Shown here: one piece after another, positions 36,658-48,600 of the stretch | Layout of the letters: each line of letters opens with the position of its first letter | Position numbering within the stretch: the stretch's first letter is position 1 | Source: Liolophura sinensis | Lineage: Eukaryota; Mollusca; Polyplacophora; Chitonida; Chitonidae | Reading direction: 5' to 3' | Assembly: GCF_032854445.1 (NCBI RefSeq) | Contig: NC_088300.1 | Location: 46,472,984-46,536,983, forward strand | DNA: 64,000 nucleotides | Translations under genes and position numbers: made by a program | Notes under the pieces: model-generated | The model's input: the letters and a program-made list of their open reading frames with translations, nothing else | What the model was told of the DNA's origin: nothing | Database searches by the model: none

Positions 36658-39600
36658 GTAAGTGAAGAAAACAATCGTTATTGTCTTGGTATTCAAAGGC
36701 GAACGAATAATTTATGATATAATTTATATAACTTTTCTTGAGTGAGATAAATATGACAATAGGACAAAATCAATATGAAAACAACAGCGCAGGTTTCAAT
36801 GCAATCACTCACAGAGGAACAGGAACTCTATAACACCCTTATCTATACTGATCTTTAGACGAATCTCATTTGGCTTTCTAATGATAGTCCATGGAACAAA
36901 AGTCTTAAAACCGTAATATAACGTTCCAGATTCTGTATCACTCCGTGCTAGAAACTATAAACAGCCTTCGCTGGCTACCAATTTTTCATTGGGCAATGAT
37001 ATCTCATTTTTAATACAGCTCTCCACTGCTTCGGCTGTAGCTTCGTCAGGAGGTTTGGGAAATTTGATGGTTTATTTCAGGCATTCTGGTTCACTTCATC
37101 CAAGTGAAAAGTTCATGAAGAAATAAAATACATAAATAAATGAAGCAGAAACTGTATAAAGTCACTACATGACTGGAATGCTTTCCCGACACCAGAGTTT
37201 TAACTCAACATCAGTTAAGTGCAGCAACACTTGCTGATGGCACTCAGACCAAGTTCTCAGACCCAGAAAAACTGGGCGAACTGTTTTTCGGGATCATTTT
37301 GACAGGAAGTCCCGATTTACTCACTTATTGATTGGTCAGCTTTTTGCCGCACGCCATGGGGCAATTTTGTCGATTTCAGTATGATTATTTTGTATGCTGT
37401 TGAATGAAGAAAACTCTAGAATATGTAGCTGTGAGGAAATTGTGGTTACCCATAAAAAGCGATACTTTGTCTGTTTAGCGTATGATAATTGATGAATTAC
37501 CCGCACTGACCGAGTGGTTAAAGAGCGCTAGTCAGTGGACCATTAGCCTTCCGAACAATGACGTTAAGTGTTCGAATCTGACTGGTCCAGATTTTCAAGA
37601 ATATATCAGGAAACCTGACTACCCCGACAGCTGTCCCCTTAGCTTTTCTTCAATCATTAATACATTGAACAGCCGTCATATATGTGTGCAATACTACTGA
37701 GTACGGTGTAAGATACCAATCACTACGTAAATGATCGTCAAATATTGGGCATAGGCCTTTTTAACTATAAAGCGAGGCCGGGTGTCCTTCCACACCATGG
37801 CGAGGAAGTTTCCGTTCAGACAACCTTGAGAGTCTTCAATCCTTCAATCTTCGAAGTCTTCAATGAGTATGTTTCCAGTACCCGATGAAGCGCGGTCATC
37901 TCCACCCCCTCCTCTTGCCGGCTTTGTTGTATTTACTGTACCTATTACCCTATTTACCCTATTACCTATTACCCTATATTTAACCTAAAAAAGTAAAATC
38001 ACAAATAAATCGATAAATACATGAACGACATCGACGCATGGCATCAGTTAAATAATCGAATAGCTGACCCTTCATCTTTTATCCGCCCTACTTCTTTTGC
38101 TTTGTTATGAATCATGTCATCTGGCATTCTTTGATTTCTGCTACTTTGCATCTTTTCTTAGGTTTTGATGCACACCAACAACGTGTTTGAGCTGGTTTCC
38201 AAACGCACAATACAAGCATCGAGAGCGTTACACAGTAGAGAATCTCCTGAAAAGGAAAAAGGCAGTTTGGATGAGAAGAAAGAGTTTGGTAAGTCAATTA
38301 CGGACTTCACCGAGGCAGTATCTAGGTAGAAGAGACAAATCCTGTTATTGTCAGATACGACATTGAATTAGTTTGTGATGTTTATGATCTGTGTACAAGA
38401 GAAGAGCTTTTCCAGTTCCGGAGATAAAGTTCTGAGATTAATACCAATGGAAGTAGAATAAAGTCTTAATTCTTGCTCCTCGTCAAGGTCATGCATGGTG
38501 TGGGGAGTGAGGAAGGAAAAGTTGATTGGTGAAATTTCTATAATTTGGAGTCATGGCGTTGATCATGGCGTTTCTATGTTTTCAGTTCATAAAATAGTCG
38601 ATATGTAAGATAAATCGATATTATTCTGTTCTTATTCTCTATTTACATTAGTATATGGAAGGAATATATGCTTATTTAGTGAAAAGAAAATAACAAGGTT
38701 AGTTTTTAGCCCAAAGCGGCGTTCACGCGGTGCAATTGTCGAATTCGACTTGTCGAAGGGACGTGCGCTGTTTCGTGCAAGTGTGTGATTTGACAAAGGT
38801 AGTCTGAGCGCGGCTTTAATATGAAATATAGACTTGTCCTGTTTTCATTCTACTTGCCGAATCGACGAGTCGCTGAACGTTGCTGTAGTATATTTGCAGA
38901 GACTGTCGTAAAACACACGGATAGCAAATTTAACAACTTTTCAGGAAACCCATCTGCTTTGGAAATCTAGAAAATCTGTGGTAAAATTGAGTTAGACACA
39001 GAGGCACGTTTTGATTTGGTCCACTCAGGATAATGGCAGTCGTATTTCACAGAATATCTCAAAGCCGCCGTTTGAAGAACATTTTTTTTTTCATTTTCTC
39101 CTTTTCTTCCTTTCTGGGTGTGGTAAAATGTTTAGAACATTAGCTTGAGGGGTGGAATTTGTTACAGGTCTAGCCTTGGAGGATATTGCCGGAGAGCAGA
39201 TGATTTATAAATATTGATGTTTGACTGTATAGGGAATCAAGATGAGCATCAAAACAATCACCTGCACTCAAACAACACAGATCACTATCGGCAGCTAGCG
39301 TGCTTTAAAATGCAGATATAGATCGCTGAGAGTCGTCTTCTGTGCTCCCCCCCCCCCCTCCTCTCCGATCACAGCTGAAACTATATACCGCTCCCTGTCA
39401 ATTCCCTTTTGCCCTGTCGGATATTCGTATTGAAGGTCCGTGTTCATCAATATATGTATGCCAAACATTTGGAACATAAGCGATAACGGTGTAATCAGTG
39501 TTTATGCAGGCCAATGATCGATGTATACATACACGGTTAACTGCAGGGTGTTACGAGGGGCAGTAAATCAATCACTGCAGGGATTCTAGTCGATCAGATT

Positions 39601-42600
39601 GCTATCAGTTTCTATAGTGCACTTGGAACTCAAAGATAGAAATGACTTGATTTTTCTTTCTTACCGACCTTAACGCAAAAAAGCGGCGAATTTTATTTTT
39701 GTGGTTTTAAGTATATTAATAACGGGTTTCCTGATTTTTCAATTTAATTTTTAACAGAAATCATCGTCACTCTCTTTTCTCTGCAAAAAATTAGACCATA
39801 AGAATTTATAGTATTTTTTTGTCTTCCCTGAATGAATAGGATAGTTTTGTTTTTTGACACAGTCATAAGAAGATTGCGTCCGCTTATTCTTCATTCAGGT
39901 AGCCTTATTACTGCGACAGTGCTATTGACAGAAAATGATGACGGAAAAGAAGCACGGGCATACAGATTTAATTGTATTCATTTGATTGATGTTTAACATC
40001 GCTCCCCAGAAGTTCCAGAAGCATTGGTTGACTTTTCACATCGATGCAGTGAACTTGCCTATTTTCCCATTTTAGTTCACCTTGATTGTTATAAAAGTGA
40101 TTCACGAATCATCGAAGAAATTCCTATACCAATCTTATTTACGTATGTGAATCCACAATGGACGTTCCACGTCAGCAATTGCACTAACAATTTTCATAAC
40201 AATGATCAATACAAAGCTCCAATGAACTCAAAGAGTATACAGTAAGACTTCAGAACGGAGAAGCACTGAAGCAGTCAACAGATTTTAATGATTCCGGAAA
40301 GACGAGACGAAAGAAGCGAGAAGGAGATTACTGACATTTCAAATGGAGTCTGTTAGATCACGTCTGTCCTGTACGAAACCCCCGGTAATGTTTCGTTTAA
40401 CAAGAGGAGGGAACCCCCTATGGTTAAACATCAGATTAGGAAGCAGGAGGACTACTGGTGTCGTTTGTCAAAAATTTAATAACTTGTTGCAGTATATACG
40501 CTGTCTCGAATTGGAGAAACTTTATTGACTTAAGGGGGTGAGTAGGCGTCCTGTACATTGGCCGTGTTGACTACAAGCCTTTAGCCTTCAAACGTCATAC
40601 GTGATTGGTTGTTATATCAAGCTGCCTTAATACTTTGTAACTATGTAATCGACCTTAAAGAGCCGTGTGAAAGCGGAAACGTATCGTGCCAGAGGCCGCC
40701 TACTGACCGGAAGTATAGTCATTCTCCGCCGCGAAAACGTAATCTGCGGTCTGCGAAATATACGTCCAGTGTCACGTAAAACAGAAATAGTCAAAAGCCA
40801 ATCGGTGTTCGATTTCTTAATGAGCTGATATGATGGAGATACCGTAATTTAGCCGATCTGTTCAAACGTGATGTCTCTGGGTTAATTTCGGTATTTTATC
40901 CATCAAATTGTGCGTGTACTGAGTATGGCAAGTGATCAAACTGGGACAATGTGCGCATGATTGACTGTGTAGACAGAATGGTGTAAACATGGATGACAGT
41001 GACGTCAGTGGGCGCTGACCGTAGTAATAATGACGTCAGGCGAAAATAGACGTCCTCGAATAGGCTCTGTCTGATTGTTTATCAATGTTATTGTATACCC
41101 ATTTATCTTTACTGCACTTTGTAAGAATTATAAGAATTATGACACTATAAAAATATAAGACTGAAATTGTAACCTTACATGTCATGTCACAATTCAGATA
41201 TATACTACCGTGCAGTATATAATCACCTAGCTCTATGTGGCGTTTGATGTGATTTTTTTGAGCAGAAGACAAGATTAGCTCGAGTACAGACGAACGAACA
41301 GAATCTCCTCGGTTGCGCCTGAGAGGCCAGATGATGTACATGGATGAGTGGGACTCCGTGATTTTCTTGGGAACCCCCGTGTAAGTCACACTCTGGAAGG
41401 TCAATACGCACTACGAAAAACTTATAAACGGCATGATGTCTTTAAGGTTTCTTTTAGTATTTTAAGTATTTAGATTAATAAATGTTGGATGGCAATTTTT
41501 TGTGTGGCTATCTTTATTGGGTCAGTGCTGCATTGTCTGATTCACCAAGTAGAAGTACATGTACTTCTGGTCTGGTATTTGATTTTTTAAAAATAAAAAC
41601 CTGGTGTTTTGCTCAGCTATAAAAAATGGAAAATATTTTTAGCCCTCCTATATAATAAATTTTGTGTATTGTCAACTGTATGTGTAGACATCTACCCGTC
41701 CTCAGAATCTGTTTTTTGACTATTTATACAGTATGGCGAATGTGGATGCCATGTTCAATACGGGTCTGTACATCAACGACCTTAGCATGCACGACTCGAG
41801 TCGTGACTTGGTCCTGGCGGGAACGCAGCAATCTGCCGAGCTGAAGCTGGCTCTCGATCAGGTAGGCCCTATACATCTGTATTTAATCACCAGATATCCT
41901 GCGCGAAACTCACATGGTGTCCTTTCAATACAGTGACGCTTTGCACTATTTGAAGACAGGTAAAATAGGTGTTAGTTTTTTTTATTATTTGATTGATGTT
42001 TCAAGGGGCATTGAAGAAATCCAGTTTTATGAGTGCGGTCAGCTTTGTGAGTGACAGAAACTGCAGTGCCTAAAGTCAACCAACGCTCTTCAGCAGGTGC
42101 GGTACCAAACCTCAGCCTTAAAGCTGCTACCGAAGCTGCGGACGCAGGATTCCAACACGTGGCCTCACTGGCCTGGCTATCGAAGCGAGCCAGCGATTTA
42201 ACCGTTAGGTCAAGAGAGCGAGTCCAGCTAATCGTAAAACTGGAGGTGTTCATGTCATAAACAGATTATGAAATTGTTAGACAGAAGAAGTGATCCGTGC
42301 GTAGAATGTGAGGTATCCAAAGTCTCGTACACCGTGTAACAAACTGGTGTCGTATTTTCATTACAGGAACAGGAAAAGAGTCGCATTCTAGAAGAGAGCA
42401 TGAAGAAGTTAGACTCCGAAATGAAACGAACCGACTCATTACTGTACCAGATGATACCGAAGGCGGTAGCGGACCGGCTGAGGAAAGGAGAGCCTGCGAT
42501 GAAGACATGCGAGGTGAGAAATACCAGATCACAGCTTAGTGTACACATACACAGCTGTTCGTGTGTACAATACATGCACTCTGTTCTTCTGCACAATGCC

Positions 42601-45600
42601 TACATTCAATGTAATAAACCTCTGTTCCAATATACAGACCTGTTGTAAATGTATATTATCTTAACGTTTACAGTTTATCTTCATATCTGGCGAGTAATCC
42701 CTGCGGACAGGCCATCCAGTACAAATTGAATCCTTAAGTATCTCAGGTAATTTAGAAAATTTCTAATCAGTCAATATACGTTAACCGTTGATGTTCCAAC
42801 CCGTCACCTGGACTATTCCCAAGCTGTGTCTCATCTCTTGTTGCAGGTGTTTGAGAGCGTAACCATTCTCTTCAGCGACGTGGTTGGCTTCACTACAATA
42901 TGCAGCAAAATCACACCTCTTGCCGTTGTCTCTATGCTGAACGCCATGTACACAACGTTTGATCAGCTCAGTGAGAGGCACAATGTCTACAAGGTAAAAC
43001 AACACGCTGGGAAGCCATTCAGATTATTTGAAACGTTTCTTTAGGATGAAAGAACAAAGTTGTGCGAGGAACACTAGTGATGCAAGCAAAACTGAAAATA
43101 AAAACTGTAACTAGGGCTTATCTAATAAATACCGTCTCATTTAATAAAAGAATGATTCTGACTAAACTGTTCACAAAATTCCTGCATTACTTGGTTATGT
43201 TAATGAAGTATTTTGTGGATAGATATGACTTTCACACGTCTCCTATGATGCGACGGTTTCAGGTTGAGACAATAGGAGACGCGTACATGGTGGTTAGTGG
43301 CGCACCGACTGTCACCAAATATCACGCTCTACACATCAGCAACATGGCCTTGGACATGTTGGATTCCATGGCCGACCTGAAAGATCCATCATCTGGTGGC
43401 AACATGCAGATACGTGTTGGTAAAGCCCAAATTCCTGTTTATCATCATCATTATCAATATCATCATGACCATTATCATCATCGCTACACCCATCATTATG
43501 CATAATTACCATCATCAACATTTCCACCCTTACCATCATCACCGTTACCATCATAACCATTAGCATTATACCCTCATCATCAACATCACAGTCATTACCA
43601 TCATCATCGTCACCGTCATGATTATGATCGTTACACTCATCATAAACTCATCACCGTCATGATGGTTTATAGCAAGTTTCTTTCAATTTTACAAGCCTTT
43701 TAGTCACACTCAACTACCCTTCAATGAAATAGACAGAGTGGTTGGCTGCGCTAGAACACCTTGATGGATGACCATGCGATCCCTTGATGGTAGACAGACA
43801 AGGCTTCCCAGCCGTTTTTTTCAGAGTGCTTTATGTAATTGATCCTTTTTGTATCCATCCATTTTGCTGGTAATGTTCCCGCGTGGCACGTCAATCATCC
43901 CTCACTCCATTAACGTATTTGTTTTCATGTCTGAAGAATGTTTTAAACAGACTCATGTCTGTTTATGTTGCATGTGACCAAAACACACTGGCCATATCAC
44001 ATCTAAACTGACGATGCTGAAAGCCATTCTTTGACCTTTACCATACAAAAGCCTATCCAAAACATATTTATGCCGGTGAAAAGTTTAATGACTGTTTTTA
44101 TTGGGACAACCTTTGGAACATATTCTGATGTTTTTTCAACACATACAATCATGACGTGTATGTCGAAAAGTTGAAATGTTTTATGGGTGGGAAAGGTGAA
44201 GAAGAAACTAACTTGTCATGTCCAGGAAGGGTTTCTGCTCGGTGGAAGATTTAGAGTGCCTCCTGTGTAGTTTACGCGGGTTCCTAATAATATAACTACT
44301 ATAAGGCTTCTGTTTGATTTGCTCGATCAAGTGAATGCCTGAAGTATAGACGTAATGATAGTATACAGTTAAGTGTGCTCTGCTTTTTAAATTCCCTCAC
44401 ACCAATGTTAGTGCTGTTTTGTGCTAGATGAAATCACTAAATAAAAACCACAACATCCATGTGGGTTCTTTTTATGTAAGGTGATCTCATAATGTAAATC
44501 TGACTCAGGAATTGCGTTGCTTCTGTAATGTATGATATGCAGTATAGGTGTCGCTGTTTTTCTTCCTTTAGGAATACACACTGGCACGGCTGTAGCTGGG
44601 GTCGTTGGGTTGAAAATGCCCCGCTACTGTTTGTTTGGGGACACTGTAAACACTGCCTCGCGCATGGAAACCAATGGAGAGGTAAGCTGCGTGTTTCTTA
44701 TTTCCTCCGCCTGTGGCCCTCTACACTAAGCTAAGAAGATACTGTGGCCACTTATCAATTAGCTTGTGGGCTGTTGAGAACTCGGTTACACCCAGTCCTA
44801 GCACACTCGAAACTGTATATATACCATCACGTGATCAACGTTTAAGTCAGTCAATATCCTCAAGCATAACATGATTATGTAATTATTGCCTCCCAGGTAA
44901 CTATTGATTACCATCAGTGAGGTTGTTGCAGTAAGAGAAAATGTCAGTTTATGTATTCATAAATGATCTTGCATGTCACAACAGTTTTATTTCCACAACT
45001 CGCATTCTAGGCCAATAGGTCCTTATTAATCTGTTATTTTGACATGTTAGAGTGCATAATTCGTTTAGTGGTTCAGTGCCAGCCATAGACAGGGAATCGA
45101 TTCTTCTGATCTTTCTGGAAATAAGCGATCGATAAAATTAGGAAGGTCGATTATATGGTCTTAAATGAAGTTCGTCAGTGATCACTGTCATTAACTCATG
45201 CGAATTACATGAAGTTCGTCCGTGATCACTGTCATTAACTCATGCGGAATACATGAAGTTCGTCCGGGATCACTGTCATGAACTCATGCGGATTACATGA
45301 AGTTTGTCAGTGATCACTGTCATGAACTCATGCGGATTATATGAAGTTCGTCTATGATCACTGTCATGAACTCATGCCGATTACATGAAGTTCGTCATTG
45401 GTCACTGTCATGAAGTCATGCGGATTACATGAAGTTCGTCCGTGATCACTGTCATGAACTCATGCGGCTTATGTGAAGTTCGTCAATGATCACTGTCATG
45501 AACTCATGCCGATTACATGAAGTTCGTCATTGGTCACTGTCATGAAGTCATGCGGATTACATGAAGTTCGTCCGTGATCACTGTCATGAACTCGTGCGGA

Positions 45601-48600
45601 TTACATGAAGTTCGTCATTGGTCACTGTCATGAAGTCATGCGGATTACATGAAGTTTGTCAGTGATCACTGTCATGAACTCATGCGGATTACATGAAGTT
45701 CGTCAATGATCACTGTCATGAACTCATGCGGCTTATATGAAGTTCGTCATTGGTCACTGTCATGAAGTCATGCGGATTACATGAAGTTCGTCAATGATCA
45801 CTGTCATGAACTCATGCGGATTACATGAAGTTCGTCAATGATCACTGTCATGAGCTCATGCAGATTACAACTTGGAGTCGCTCTAAAGGTAAAAATGTAT
45901 GTGTCACAGGAAGAATGATCTGGTAAATCTCACTGAGCTGTCGTTTACTTCAGGCTATCCGGTTTCTTCCTGCAATAAACCTGTAAAAGTAAAATTTATT
46001 CCTTCAGATAATACTAGAAGTACATAGAGAGAAATACTAGCCACTGTACTCTTTGGTAGCTCACGTAGCTGTAGGCCTAACCCTACCAGGTTGACTCGAT
46101 ACTGGAGCGATGCAGTGTTAAAACAGACAACGCTGTACAAAGGAACTGTGAGTTTTCGTGTATGTAGATGGAAATCATGAAGAAATCATGAAGAGAGCGC
46201 AATGGAGTATGTAGATGGAAAATCATAAACAGAGCGCAATAGAGTATGTAGATGGGAAATCATAAACAGAGCGCAATAGAGTATGTAGATGGGAAATCAT
46301 AAACAGAGCGCAATGGAGTATGTAGATGGGAAATCATGAAGAGAGCGCAATGGAGTATGTAGATGGAAAATCATAAACAGAGCGCAATGGAGTATGTAGA
46401 TGGGAAATCATAAACAGAGCGCAATAGAGTATGTAGATGGGAAATCATAAACAGAGCGCAATGGAGTATGTAGATGGGAAATCACAAACAGAGCGCAATG
46501 GAGTATGTAGATGAAAAATCATAAACAGAGTGCAATAGAGTATGTAGATAGAAAATCATAAACAGAGCGCAATAGAGTATGTAGATGGAAAATCATAAAC
46601 AGAGCGCAATGGAGTATGTAGATGGGAAATCATAAACAGAGCGCAATGGAGTATGTAGATGGAAAATCATAAACAGAGTGCAATGGAGTATGTAGGTGGG
46701 AAATCATAAACAGAGCGAAATAGAGTATGTAGATGGAAAATCATAAACAGAGTGCAATAGAGTATGTAGATAGAAAATCAACAGAGCGCAATAGAGTATG
46801 TAGATGGGAAATCATAAACAGAGCGCAATGGAGTATGTAGATGGGAAATCATAAACAGAGCGCAATAGAGTATGTAGATGGGAAATCATAAACAGAGCGC
46901 AATGGAGTATGTAGATGGGAAATCATGAACAGAGCGCAATGGAGTATGTAGATGGGAAATCATGAAGAGAGCACAATGGAGTATGTAGATGGAAAATCAT
47001 AAACAGAGCGCAATAGAGTATGTAGATGGGAAATCATAAACAGAGCGCAATAGAGTATGTAGATGGGAAATCATAAACAGAGTGCAATGGAGTATGTAGA
47101 TGGGAAATCATGAAGAGAGCGCAATGGAGTATGTAGATGGAAAATCATAAACAGAGCGCAATAGAGTATGTAGATGGGAAATCATAAACAGAGCGCAATA
47201 GAGTATGTAGATGGGAAATCATAAACAGAGCGCAATGGAGTATGTAGATGGGAAATCACAAACAGAGCGCAATGGAGTATGTAGATGAAAAATCATAAAC
47301 AGAGTGCAATAGAGTATGTAGATAGAAAATCATAAACAGAGCGCAATAGAGTATGTAGATGGAAAATCATAAACAGAGCGCAATGGAGTATGTAGATGGG
47401 AAATCATAAACAGAGCGCAATGGAGTATGTAGATGGAAAATCATAAACAGAGTGCAATGGAGTATGTAGGTGGGAAATCATAAACAGAGCGCAATAGAGT
47501 ATGTAGATGGAAAATCATAAACAGAGTGCAATAGAGTATGTAGATAGAAAATCAACAGAGCGTAATAGAGTATGTAGATGGGAAATCATAAACAGAGCGC
47601 AATAGAGTATGTAGATGGAAAATCATAAACAGAGCGCAATAGAGTATGTAGATGGAAAATCATAAACAGAGCGCAATGGAGTATGTAGGTGGGAAATTAT
47701 GAAGAGAGCGCAATGGAGTATGTAGATGGAAAATCACAAACAGAGCGCAATGGAGTATGTAGATGGAAAATCATAAACAGAGCGCAATGGAGCATGTAGA
47801 TGGAAAATTATGAAGAGAGCGCAATGGAGTATGTAGATGGAAAATCACAAACAGAGCGCAATGGAGTATGTAGATGGAAAATCATAAACAGAGTGCAATG
47901 GAGTATGTAGATGGAAAATTATGAAGAGAGCGCAATGGAGTATGTAGATGGAAAATCATAAACAGAGCGCAATAGAGTATGTAGATGGAAAATCAACAGA
48001 GCGCAATGGAGTATATAGATGGGAAATCATAAACAGTGCGCAATGGAGTATATAGATGGAAAATCATAAACAGAGCGCAATGGAGTATGCAGATGGAAAA
48101 TCATAAACAGAGCGCAATAGAGTATGTAGATGGGAAATCATGAAGAGAGCGCAATGGAGTATGTAGATGGAAAATCATAAACAGAGTGCAATAGAGTATG
48201 TAGATGGAAAATCATAAACAGAGCGCAATAGAGTATATAGATGGAAAATCGTAAACAGAGCGCAATAGAGTATGTAGAAGGGAAATCATGAAGAGAGCGC
48301 AATGGAGTATGTAGATGGAAAATCATAAACAGAGCGCAATGGAGTATGTAGATGGAAAATCATAAACAGAGTGCAATAGAGTATGTAGATGGGAAATCAT
48401 GAAGAGAGCGCAATGGAGTTTGTAGATGGGAAATCATAAACAGAGCGCAATGGAGTATGTAGATGGAAAATCATAAACAGAGTGCAATAGAGTATGTAGA
48501 TGGGAAATCATAAACAGAGCGCAATGGAGTATGTAGATGGGAAATCACAAACAGAGATAAATTGATGCCCTTTCGATAATACTGATACACATGGACCATT

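Noticed and set aside
36658-36717. Cyclase frame reading on past 36657 to a stop at 36717
   Set aside because: A GTAAGT donor sits at the end of the homology and exon 2 continues it in phase; read-through would truncate the protein before the catalytic domain.
37940-37985. Telomere-like TTACCCTA repeats
   Set aside because: Units are irregular and few; better described as a short CCTATTA-type low-complexity tract.
41036-41404. 122-codon minus-strand frame over cyclase exon 3
   Set aside because: It is antisense to a conserved exon and matches no family.
48138-48326. Minus-strand frame with repeated FHLHT/YSIAL pattern
   Set aside because: It is the 37-bp minisatellite read as protein.
45167-48556. 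CRISPR-like regular arrays
   Set aside because: Units are head-to-tail with no unique spacers; this is a eukaryotic intron minisatellite.
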